Positions 26,649 to 34,854 of a DNA stretch of 64,000 nucleotides are shown here, one piece after another. Source of the stretch: JAAYED01 sp040772225 (GTDB lineage: Bacteria > Chloroflexota > Anaerolineae > UBA1429); NCBI GenBank assembly GCA_040772225.1, contig JAXGYO010000004.1, forward strand, positions 40,885 to 104,884, given 5' to 3'. The translations under genes were made by a program, and so were the position numbers. Numbering within the stretch: the stretch's first letter is position 1; every line of letters begins with the position of its first letter. The notes beneath the pieces were generated by a model that was not told where the DNA came from, ran no database searches, and saw nothing but the letters and a program-made list of their open reading frames with translations.

Positions 26649-27656
26649 CTAGCCCCCATCCCCCGCCCGCGCGCACTCCAGCGTGCCGCCGGGTTCGAAA
26701 TTCGCCAGCATATAGTGCAACGCCTCCGCCCGGTCCGGGCTGGCCACGTCGCCGCGCAGCAGATCGTCCGCGTAGATCGCCAGGTCCTCGATGATGCGGG
26801 CGTAGCGATAGTAGGAAAGCAGACCGCTGTCCACAGGGATGTCACCGTAGCCGGCGTAAAAGAGCGCCTTCTCCTCGGCGGGGGAGCGGTGGTTTCCGAA
26901 CTGCCCGCCGCAGGCGTACATCAGGTCGCGCTCGCGCGGCGCCCGCAGAGGGGCGTCCCAGTCCACGAGGTGGAGCCCGCCCGCGGCATCCACCAGCACG
27001 TTGCCGGCGTGCAGGTCCGTATGGCAGACCACCAACGGCCGCCCAGACGATCGGGCATAGGCCGCCAGCGCGTCGGCGCGCTCCAGCAACGCAACGATCT
27101 CATGCCGGTACGCCCGCAGGCCGCCCATGGCCTCGACCGCCAGGGCGTCGATGGGCACCGTGCTCTCCAGTTCCGCCATGATCGCGCGCAGGCGCAGGCG
27201 CCACCGATCGGGGAAGGTCTCGACGGGGATGGCTGCCAGCAGGTCGTCCGACAGCGCGGCCTCATGCATACGGCGCACGGCGGCGCCCAGGGCCTCCCAC
27301 TGCGCATCGTTGAGCGGCGCCTCGTAACCGTTGCGCGCCTCCACCCAGGGCAACACGCTCAGGCGGAACACGCCGAGCGGCGCTGAGAGCCCGCCCTCGC
27401 AGGTACGCAGTGGCAGGACGATCCCCGGGACACCGGCGGCGTGCAGCGCGGCGGGGAGTTGCACGGCCACCTCGTTCCAGGGACCCGAGCGCAGGCGGCA
27501 AAAGAACGACTCGCCGCTGGCGGTCTCGGCGCGGTACAGCGCCGTGCCGTAATCGGCGCCCAGCGGCAGAAAGGCCACCGACGTGACGTCTAGGCCATAG
27601 GCGACGCGCAGATGTGCGGCCAACGCCTCGTCTGAGATGTCAGGGCGAGTGAGCAT
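26649..27656 (-). CDS. Aminoglycoside phosphotransferase/choline kinase-like (APH family) kinase
   Basis: A protein of 335 residues. I chose the ATG at 27656 (MLTRPDISDE) with GGAGCAAG upstream. Residues 20-100 form the N-lobe; the C-lobe holds the Brenner-type catalytic loop VVCHTDLHAGNVLV (H-x-D-x-x-x-x-N) and the metal-binding Asp in LHLVDWDAPLRAPRERDLMY. This is the small-molecule kinase fold shared by aminoglycoside, choline, homoserine and macrolide kinases; the substrate is not predictable. A partial duplicate lies 4 kb away at 22793-23030. Confidence 0.88.
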   Translation of the reverse strand: MLTRPDISDEALAAHLRVAYGLDVTSVAFLPLGADYGTALYRAETASGESFFCRLRSGPWNEVAVQLPAALHAAGVPGIVLPLRTCEGGLSAPLGVFRLSVLPWVEARNGYEAPLNDAQWEALGAAVRRMHEAALSDDLLAAIPVETFPDRWRLRLRAIMAELESTVPIDALAVEAMGGLRAYRHEIVALLERADALAAYARSSGRPLVVCHTDLHAGNVLVDAAGGLHLVDWDAPLRAPRERDLMYACGGQFGNHRSPAEEKALFYAGYGDIPVDSGLLSYYRYARIIEDLAIYADDLLRGDVASPDRAEALHYMLANFEPGGTLECARAGDGG

Positions 27657-27835
27657 GGACTTGCTCCACGGATACGTGCTGCCGTTTGGGTCGCATATCG
27701 GCACGGGAGACACGGGCGGTCAAGGTATTCAACAGAGACTTTGTCTCGCCAGAACGGTAGAAAGCAGCCTCAACGGGACGTGGACCCGGGCCCGCCATGG
27801 CATCCCCGAGCGGCGCCTGAGCGAGAACACCGGCC

Positions 27836-28145
27836 ACGGACCGCCGACATTCCTGTCGGCCCAGCCCCGGACCGCCGACATTCCTGTCGGCCCAGCCACG
27901 CACCGCCGACATTCCTGTCGGCCCAGCCACGCACTGCCGACATTCCTGTCGGCCCGGCCACGCACTGCCGACATTCCTGTCGGCCCGGCCACGCACTGCC
28001 GACATTCCTGTCGGCCCGGCCACGCACTGCCGACATTCCTGTCGGCCCGGCCACGCACTGCCGACATTCCTGTCGGCCCGGCCACGCACCGCCGACATTC
28101 CTGTCGGCCCAGCCCCGGACCGCCGACATTCCTGTCGGCCCAGCC
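27836..28145. repeat. Ten tandem copies of a 31-32 bp hairpin unit
   Basis: The core CCGACATTCCTGTCGG (6-bp stem, 4-nt loop) recurs ten times with a period of 31-32 bp. The connector is CCCGGCCACGCACTG or CCCAGCCCCGGACCG. Outer copies carry the GGACCGCCGACA form; inner copies carry CGCACTGCCGACA, which looks like spread of one variant by local duplication. There are no unique spacers. Confidence 0.92.
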
Positions 28146-28325
28146 CCGCCTCGCCTGTACTCTGCGCCCGCTGTACTCTGCGCCATTGCCCATCGATGTG
28201 AATGGCTAGCCTGCTTTCTGCCCGCAGCTCAGCTTGGCTCACCGGAGGCGGGCCAGCGGCCCGCGCCCCGTTCGCTATTTATCGTGTCCATCCTGTCCAT
28301 CGATGTGCATGCTCGCTGCCCCTGC

Positions 28326-31300
28326 CTAGCGCGTCACCAGCGGCAGGAACACGGTGTAGCCCCCCTCGCGGAACACATTAATCACCCGGTGCCCCATCGG
28401 GTCCACATAGCCCACGGCCACATCCTGGCCGGGCCGCAGGTCCCACCCTGCGGCGCCGAGATCGCAGGTAAAGTCCGCGCCGCCAGTGGGCAGATCGAAC
28501 CAGATCTCGGGACCGCCGTCAACCCAGACCGCGCACCAGGCCGCAGCCTCAAAGGCGCCGGGCAGGCTGATCGTGCCCGCGACGCTGTCGCCAGCGAGGT
28601 CCAGGAGGCCGGCGATCTCGCCGAGCTGCACCTGCGCCTCGCTCCCGTTGTCCACCTCGCCATAGACCCAATCCCCCGGCTCGAGATCCGGTTGCTCCGG
28701 CGCCCAGGGGTCCCCCAGTATCGTGGTAAAGCCGGTCCAGCCGCCCCACCCGGGCACCACCTGACTGGTGACATTCGCGGTAGCTATATCCGTCTTGCCG
28801 TCGGACTCGGCTACAGTGAAAGCAGCCGTGTGCCCGAGTTCGTAGGGCGCATTGACCCAGTCGTGGCCATAGTTGACCTCCAGCAGGAGGTCGAGCGAGC
28901 TGAGCGGGCGCGCCCAGACCACCCATACCGCGGCCTTGCCCTCCTCCACTCGCATGACGCCGGTGGCTCCCTGCGGGATGTCGTCCAGGCCCGCCAGATA
29001 GCTGCCGTCCGCGCCGGTCCAGGCCATGCCGTTGCCGCCCCAATCACCGTGAATCTCCACCAGACGATAGGCAAGGCGGCCCCCCACCTGGCCCGTGACC
29101 TCGTCGGTGGCGCTGTCAGCCAGGGCGGTAAAGGGATCCGGCACGACCAGGCTCAGCGGGTACGCTCCGGCGCCGGCCGCCAGCGTGAGCGCATCGCCGG
29201 GCGCGAGTTCGCCCAGGTCCTCCACCGCCCAGCAGCCACCGCAAGCCGGATCCGCCCAGGCGTTGAACGTGCCCGACGGCGTGGTCACCACGATCTCGGT
29301 CCCCGGAATCGCCCCGCCGGTGATCCGCGACGGCCCGCGATCGTTGACCCAGGTCTCGACCCACTGCAGGGGGCTCGGGGGCACCGAGACGGTCGAATAG
29401 CTGTTGTCCGCCGGGTTCACATCGCCTGCAGGCAGCATGGTCTCCGCCACGTTGGTGTACGTCAGCCCGGAGTCGGGGTCATCGACGCTAACAGAGTACC
29501 CCATCCAGATGCGCTCGCCGGGGTACAGCTCGGTCAGTTCGACGATGAGCGTGTCGTGTAGCGTGCCGGTGATGACCTTAATGGCCTGTATCCGCTCCGG
29601 CTCCAAACTCAACGCCAGGTCTCCTGCATACGTCGTGCCTACGGGCAGCGTATCCGTAAAGGGCACACCGCTGACTATCACGCTGCCCAGGTTGTCCAGG
29701 AGGACGTCATAGTGGATGTGTTCGGCGTCCCACCAGGTGGCTGTCTTGGTCAGGGCCAGGTTAGGGCCGGACGCATTGAGCAGCACGGCAGGCTCCGCGA
29801 GATTATCGTCATAGCGCAGCTCCGGATCGGCTGTCGTTACCTCGACCGTGTTGACCAGCACAGTTCCTGGAGTTGCGTCCGTATCGATCGTCAGCATGAC
29901 GCCCATGTTGAACTCGCGCCCGGGATCCAGACCGGGTATCTCCCACGATACCTGCGAAGGGCCGATCAGATAGGGCGGAAACGGAGTCGTCCCCCAGAAA
30001 GAAGACTCCCACGACTTTGCAAAGCTCGTGCCCAGCGGCAGCGTGTCCTCGATGTTGATGGGCCCCGATGCAATGTTGCCCTCGTTGCGCACGACGATCT
30101 CATAGCGCAGCACGCCCCCCGGCACCAGCCGCCCCCCGCTAAGCGTTTTGGCCACAGTGAGGTTCATCCAGGGCACGCTCACCGGCGCCTCCCAGTAGGC
30201 CACGTTGTCGTCCGGCGTCAGGTCGTTCCCGCCGGTGAGCGTGGCCGTGTTGCTGATCGGGGACAGAACGGGCAGATCCGCGGCCAGCATTGCGACTGGC
30301 CTGATGGTCACGCACCCGCCGGGATCTAGCGCGGGAAACTCCCACGTCCCCCCATCCGGGCCGAACGCCACCTCGGTCCAGCCTGGCTCGTTGCCCGACC
30401 AGCGAATCAGTGACTGGCCGGGGCCGGGCGTATCGGTGACCGTGAACGCCCCGCTGCTGGTGGAGCCGCTGTTGCACACCGCCACGCCGTACTCTAGCGG
30501 CTGGCCGGCGGCCGGCCGTCCCAACGCGGCCCACTTGCCAATATTGAGCTGCGTATCGTTCGCGGCCAGCGTCCATTGCTGCGTATGCGTGCGCTCCCCG
30601 ACCTCGCTCGCCGAAAAGGAGCTCGTCTCTGCCGTGAGGCTCACGCTGAGCATGTCGCCGGCGGCGCCCTGGGCACCATAGTACACCTCGAAGGCCACAC
30701 GATCGCCAGGAGTCAGTGTGCCCAACTCCCACAGCAGCGTACCGGCGTCCGCCACGGGCGCGATGCCCGAGGTATCAGAGAGATACTGCAGGCCGGTGCC
30801 GGCACTCTGTGCAGCGCGCACCGTCACGTCGTCCGCGACGCTGTCGCCCTCATTACGCACCTCCAGCCACAGACGGGCGTTCCCGCCAGGTGCCGCTATG
30901 CTGTCCGAGCCGGCTCCCAGCAGCAGCCGCGCCGCCGGCAGGGCAAAGACGTCGATCACCCTGTCCTGATCGGGCTCGAGATACATCACACCGATGGCCT
31001 GGCCCGGTTGCACGTCCCACTCGGTGAGAGGGTCCCAGCTGCAGCTATAGGACGTGGAACCGTCTACCGCAGCGGAAGACACCTTCACCGGCGCATCGGC
31101 GATCCCGGCGTCCCAGGCGCCCCAGGGATGGCACTCGACGGTTACCGTGCTGCCGGGGTCCGGCGCGATCTCGAGCGCCGTCACCGTGCCGCTGACGCTG
31201 TCGGCCGCCACGTCCAACACGCCGCTGATGGTGCCCACCGCCAGCGTGGTCGACTGCGTGCCCGTGGCAAAGATCACTCTATCGCCAGGCAGGATGTCCG

Positions 31301-32249
31301 GCTCTGAGGGCAGCCACTCGTGCGGCTCCACGTCAAAGCCGTCCCCACCCCATCCGGCCCAGGGCTCACTCTCCGCGCTGGCGGTCGCTTTCAGGGTGCC
31401 TCCCGAGTCGCGCACCTCCACCGTGTAGACCGTGCCCACGTCCGCGTTAGCGCCAGCCGTGTTGTGGCCCGCATTCACTCTCATCCAGGGCCAAACGGGG
31501 ACATTGATGACGTTGTCGCCGTCCGGCTCAAAGTAGCGCAGGGCCACCATCTGCCCGCGTTGCAGGTCCCAGCCCACGCTGGTCCAGTCACAGACCACAC
31601 TGCCGCCATCCGGGTCGACATAGACGTGGATGGGGTCGGGCCCCGTCCCGGACTCGAGCCAGACCTCGCACAGGACCGTCAGCGGGTCTGTGAACCAGGG
31701 AGCGTGCAGCGTGGCCTCCACCCGATCGGTATCTTCGTTCAGCATACTCACGCGGATCTCACCCACCTGCTCGATGACTGCTGTCGCACCGGTATCGAGG
31801 TTCTCGGCTTCGACAGCGTCGCCCGGAGCCATGTCCGGCCTCATGCCCGCCGACCAGCCGCCGTCATCGGTGATAAAGGAGCCGTCGCCCTGAGCGGTGA
31901 TGCGGGTCTCATCCTTGACCACACCGCCGCTGTCGAGCACGGCGATCCGCACACTAGAGTCGGGCGCGGTATAGCCGCTCACCCAGTTATGCGCATAGTT
32001 GACCTCGATCAGGAGCGCCGGCGCATCTGGAGCCACATCCACACGCGGGCCGCTGGCCGCCGCTGAATAAACAAGGCCTGCCGTCACCAGCGGGCCCATC
32101 AAAAGAAGACAAAGCAGAATCACTCCCCACCGGGTCGGGCGGGCCTCCGGTCCAGGCGAGGACTCCTCGCCGGTGCCCGGTAGCCGGTAAGCCGTCACAA
32201 CATCCCCACGCGTCGCACTGTGCTGTCCGTAACCTACCGCACCATACAT
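28326..32249 (-). CDS. Giant DUF11-repeat exported protein
   Basis: A protein of 1307 residues. The ATG at 32249 follows AGGAGGCAAACG, with a TATAAT promoter upstream. A cytoplasmic head of ~40 residues precedes one hydrophobic helix (about 43-66, GVILLCLLLMGPLVTAGLVY), so it is a type II-like anchor or an uncleaved signal. The outside part has repeated beta domains: an N- and C-terminal pair that share ALLIEVNYAHNWVSG / LLLEVNYGHDWVNAP, and four or five central DUF11-type domains (for example LRYEIVVRNEGNIASGPINI, EDTLPLGTSF). DUF11 domains build extended stalks on cell surfaces. The C-terminus is GGYTVFLPLVTR, a tail also seen in the LRR genes here. Likely a surface stalk or adhesin. Confidence 0.85.
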   Translation of the reverse strand: MYGAVGYGQHSATRGDVVTAYRLPGTGEESSPGPEARPTRWGVILLCLLLMGPLVTAGLVYSAAASGPRVDVAPDAPALLIEVNYAHNWVSGYTAPDSSVRIAVLDSGGVVKDETRITAQGDGSFITDDGGWSAGMRPDMAPGDAVEAENLDTGATAVIEQVGEIRVSMLNEDTDRVEATLHAPWFTDPLTVLCEVWLESGTGPDPIHVYVDPDGGSVVCDWTSVGWDLQRGQMVALRYFEPDGDNVINVPVWPWMRVNAGHNTAGANADVGTVYTVEVRDSGGTLKATASAESEPWAGWGGDGFDVEPHEWLPSEPDILPGDRVIFATGTQSTTLAVGTISGVLDVAADSVSGTVTALEIAPDPGSTVTVECHPWGAWDAGIADAPVKVSSAAVDGSTSYSCSWDPLTEWDVQPGQAIGVMYLEPDQDRVIDVFALPAARLLLGAGSDSIAAPGGNARLWLEVRNEGDSVADDVTVRAAQSAGTGLQYLSDTSGIAPVADAGTLLWELGTLTPGDRVAFEVYYGAQGAAGDMLSVSLTAETSSFSASEVGERTHTQQWTLAANDTQLNIGKWAALGRPAAGQPLEYGVAVCNSGSTSSGAFTVTDTPGPGQSLIRWSGNEPGWTEVAFGPDGGTWEFPALDPGGCVTIRPVAMLAADLPVLSPISNTATLTGGNDLTPDDNVAYWEAPVSVPWMNLTVAKTLSGGRLVPGGVLRYEIVVRNEGNIASGPINIEDTLPLGTSFAKSWESSFWGTTPFPPYLIGPSQVSWEIPGLDPGREFNMGVMLTIDTDATPGTVLVNTVEVTTADPELRYDDNLAEPAVLLNASGPNLALTKTATWWDAEHIHYDVLLDNLGSVIVSGVPFTDTLPVGTTYAGDLALSLEPERIQAIKVITGTLHDTLIVELTELYPGERIWMGYSVSVDDPDSGLTYTNVAETMLPAGDVNPADNSYSTVSVPPSPLQWVETWVNDRGPSRITGGAIPGTEIVVTTPSGTFNAWADPACGGCWAVEDLGELAPGDALTLAAGAGAYPLSLVVPDPFTALADSATDEVTGQVGGRLAYRLVEIHGDWGGNGMAWTGADGSYLAGLDDIPQGATGVMRVEEGKAAVWVVWARPLSSLDLLLEVNYGHDWVNAPYELGHTAAFTVAESDGKTDIATANVTSQVVPGWGGWTGFTTILGDPWAPEQPDLEPGDWVYGEVDNGSEAQVQLGEIAGLLDLAGDSVAGTISLPGAFEAAAWCAVWVDGGPEIWFDLPTGGADFTCDLGAAGWDLRPGQDVAVGYVDPMGHRVINVFREGGYTVFLPLVTR

Positions 32250-32305
32250 CGTTTGCCTCCTCTTGCGCCACGCCCACCAGATCCTTGGTCCGAGTTGCGA
32301 TAGAC

Positions 32306-32333
32306 ATTATAGCATGGAACAACTGTCTGTGAC
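32306..32333 (-). promoter_or_regulatory. Promoter of the DUF11 gene
   Basis: On the minus strand, a perfect TATAAT occupies 32311-32306, with GTCACA (4 of 6 consensus bases) at 32333-32328, a 16-bp spacer. Transcription would begin near 32299, giving a 5' leader of about 50 nt with a strong AGGAGG. Confidence 0.55.
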
Positions 32334-32440
32334 CGCGATTCGCCCACACAACAGGGTGAACCTGGCTCCGCTGGACACCCGGGCCGCGCGGCCCTATGAT
32401 GGCGCTGATCAGGTTTTCCCTTACCGCAAAGGAGTTGCCC

Positions 32441-32908
32441 ATGCCACGCGTTACCATCGACATGCCCGCGCCCGATTTCACCCTGGCCGATTATGCCGGG
32501 CAGCCCGTATCGCTCTCTGACTTTCGCGGCCAAATCGTGCTCCTGGTGTTCAACCGCGGCTTCGCTTGACCTTTCTGCCGCCGGCACATGGCGCAGTTGC
32601 GCCAGGATCATGAGCAGTTCGTAGCCCGAGGCGTGTCGGTCGTCGTCGTTGGCCCCGAGGACACCGCAGCCTTCAAAGGCTATTTCGAGAAGGAAAAACT
32701 GCCGTTTGTGGGGCTGCCCGACCCAACAAGCACGGTGCTCAAGTTATATGGCCAGGAGGTCAACCTGTTCAAGCTGGGGCGCATGCCCGCCCAGGTGCTC
32801 ATCGATCGCGAGGGCATCGCGCGTTATGTCCACTATGGCCACAGCATGAGCGACATCCCCGAGAACGGCGAGATCCTCGCGCTGATGGAGGGGCTCGAGG
32901 GCAGCTGA
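32441..32908 (+). CDS. Peroxiredoxin-like (AhpC/TSA) selenoprotein, UGA at the peroxidatic position
   Basis: Reads as 155 residues from the ATG at 32441 (AAAGGAGTTGCCC upstream) if TGA at 32567-32569 is selenocysteine 43. Before it: MPAPDFTLADYAGQPVSLSD and IVLLVFNRGFA. After it: PFCRRHMAQLRQDHEQFVAR, GVSVVVVGPEDTA, PTSTVLKLYGQEVN and PAQVLIDREGIARYVHYGHS. Thioredoxin-fold relatives have F-x-R-G-x-W-C-P-F-C here; this gene has U43-P-F-C46. Sequence similarity to the family continues on both sides of the TGA in one frame, the resolving Cys is kept, and a hairpin lies at bSECIS distance. The enzyme would reduce peroxides using thiol donors. The alternative is a nonsense mutation, TGC to TGA. 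The Sec machinery is not in this window. Confidence 0.82.
32589..32604 (+). promoter_or_regulatory. Candidate bacterial SECIS hairpin
   Basis: TGGCGC-AGTT-GCGCCA: a perfect 6-bp stem with a 4-nt loop containing G and U, starting 20 nt after the UGA (loop 26 nt after). In bacteria the SelB-binding hairpin lies inside the reading frame about 16-37 nt past the UGA with a conserved G in the apical loop. Here the helix also encodes the conserved H-M-A-Q-L-R. Confidence 0.6.
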
Positions 32909-32989
32909 GAGTCTGAACGTCTGAACCTCCTACAGACAGAGCAACCAGGGGTCTGCAACGTGGGAACGTGCCCCCATCGGAGATACAAG

Positions 32990-33950
32990 CGCGGGCTTTA
33001 GCCCGCTCTCGATCTTGCGCCCATTCCGTACGCGCAGCCCTTCGACCGCCGACATTCCTGTCGGCTCCGGAGCGCCGGCATCCGCTGTACCCAGCGGCAC
33101 CGCCAAGCACCTGGCCGGGCGCGGAGTACAACTCCGCGCCCCAGGATCTCCCTGGACCGCCGACATTCTTGTCGGCCCCGGTAAGGGTCGGTCACTGACC
33201 GACCCTCCAAGCCACGCCCCAGGACCTCCCTGGACCGCCGACATTCTTGTCGGCTCCGGAGCGCCGGCATCCGCTGTACCCAGCGGCACCGCCAAGCACC
33301 TGGCCGGTCGCGGAGTACAACTCCGCGCCCCAGGATCTCCCTGGACCGCCCACATTCCTGTCGGCCCCGGTAAGGGTCGGTCAGAGACCGACCCTCCAAG
33401 CGCGCGCACCAGGCCCCCTGGACCGCCGAATCCGCTGTACCCAGCGGCACTGTCGGCCCCGGAGCGCAGGCATCCGCCGTACCCGGCGGCACTGTCGGCC
33501 CCGGTGTGGGTCGGTCAGAGACCGACCCTCCACTCCGCGCCCCAGGATCTCCCTGGACCGCCGAATCCGCTGTACCCAGCGGCACTGTCAGCGGCACCGG
33601 AGCGCCGCCATCCGTAAGGCGGCACTGTCGGCGAATCCGCTGTAAGGGTCGGTCAGAGACCGACCCTCCAAGCCGCGCCCCAGGACCCCCTGGACCGCCG
33701 AATCCGCTGTACCCAGCGGCACTGTGTCGGCATCCCTGTACCCGGCGGCAGCGCAGGCATCCGCCGTACCCGGCGCCCACACTGTCGGCCCGGTGTGGGT
33801 CGGTCAGAGACCGACCCTCCAAGCCGCGCCCCAGGACCCCCTGGACCGCCGAATCCGCTGTACCCAGCGGCACTGTCGGCTCCGGAGCGCGCCATCCGCT
33901 GTACCCAGCGGCACTGTCGGCCCCGGTAAGGGTCGGTCAGAGACCGACCC
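32990..33950. repeat. Composite hairpin array, left flank of the DUF4256/LRR block
   Basis: Units of about 100-200 bp combine four hairpins in a loosely fixed order: CCGACATTCTTGTCGG, CCGCTGTACCCAGCGG, GCGGAGTACAACTCCGC and GGTCGGTCAGAGACCGACC, joined by CCCCAGGACCTCCCTGGACC-type links. Units become shorter and lose parts toward 33.9 kb. The same units reappear at 41.1-42.0 kb. Open frames here are artefacts. Confidence 0.88.
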
Positions 33951-33954
33951 TCCC

Positions 33955-34492
33955 TCAGCGCGCCGCGAAAGCCCTGGAGGCATAGTACGAGGGCGCGCCG
34001 TTGTGGTACAAAAAGACCCTGCCGTAGCGGCGATCACAAAAGAGCGCCCCGCCCAAGGCCCTGACATCCGGGGTGTGACCCCCAGCTCGACGTCTTGAGA
34101 TCGAACTCCCCCAGCGTCTGCAGTTGGCGATACTGCTCCTCCGTCAGAAGCGCGATGCCCATGGCCGCCGCCATGTCGAGCACGTTCTCCTCCGGTCGGG
34201 CGACCTTGCGCGAGTCCTGCGCCGCGCGGTCGTAACAGGCATTCCGTCGCCCCAGCGGGCTCTCAGCGGAGCAATCCGGTGCGCAGCGAAGCGACCTCGC
34301 CCGTCGCCGGATCATGGCCGACCGCATCCGCTCCGCCGCCCGGTCTCTCCATCTCAGAGAGCGACCACCTTCTGTGGGTTGACGTTCAGCCCGCCTGCAG
34401 TTGGTCCCACACCAGACCCATGTGTCGGCCCATGTTCTGCTGGCCTTGAGCACGCTGATGAGCGCATCCTGCTGTTCTGCGGACAGCGGCAT
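33955..34492 (-). pseudogene. Frameshifted DUF4256 protein gene
   Basis: Conserved segments appear in order but in different frames: MPLSAEQQDALISVLKA at the start (ATG at 34492), NVLDMAAAMGIALLTEEQYR and QLQTLGEFDLKTSSW in the middle, then ALGGALFCDRRYGRVFLYHN and GAPSYYASRAF before a stop at 33955. These match the DUF4256 family (about 185 residues), and the 538-bp span is nearly full length. At least two indels break the frame. Function of the family is unknown. The same kind of indel is common in the LRR genes next to it. Confidence 0.65.
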
Positions 34493-34854
34493 GGGAGGTC
34501 CTGCTCCGGAGGTCGGGGAAGGACGATCTGTATTGCGTATAACCGGTAGACTACAGGGTCGTCGAGTAGACAGACCAAGGCAACCCAAGCGCCCTGCCCG
34601 TTGGCGTCAAGGGTCATCAGTTGTCCTGCCGCCCCCGGCCCCAGGACCCATCTCTGGCGCGTCGGTGCACATCCTGCGTTCGCGGCTTGCGCCCCGCTGC
34701 CGAATTGCCGACGAGCTTTGGGGCGCAAGCCCGCGACAGCGGCGGAGGCCCTTGATAGTATCCCACCAGTCTCAGCGGACGTTCGCGTCCGCGCCTCCAT
34801 CTTGTACGCCCGGACTTTGCGCCCCGTTGTCGTGGCGCGGCGCAGGAGGTGCCC
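34493..34854. other. Interval without a clear gene
   Basis: A minus-strand frame holds QLMTLDANGQGAWVALVCLL and DDPVVYRLYAIQIVLP, which looks protein-like but has no recognised family or start signals. It may be another remnant. CGCGGCTTGCGCCCCG / TGGGGCGCAAGCCCGCG forms an imperfect inverted repeat at about 34680-34730. The ribosome site of the first LRR gene begins at 34843. Confidence 0.3.

Noticed and set aside
27836..28145. CRISPR-like array
   Set aside because: The period of 31-32 bp is right for CRISPR repeats, but there are no unique spacers, no leader and no cas genes; copies are contiguous hairpins.
32567..32569. General TGA recoding (TGA read as Trp) in this organism
   Set aside because: TGA ends many genes here at their expected length (for example ABC permease neighbours, kinase, reductase partner), so only this single UGA appears recoded.
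32990..33950. Several 130-290 codon open frames
   Set aside because: They are repeat translations full of GPPTFLSAP / RNVGGPG-type motifs, produced by stop-free GC-rich hairpins in all frames.
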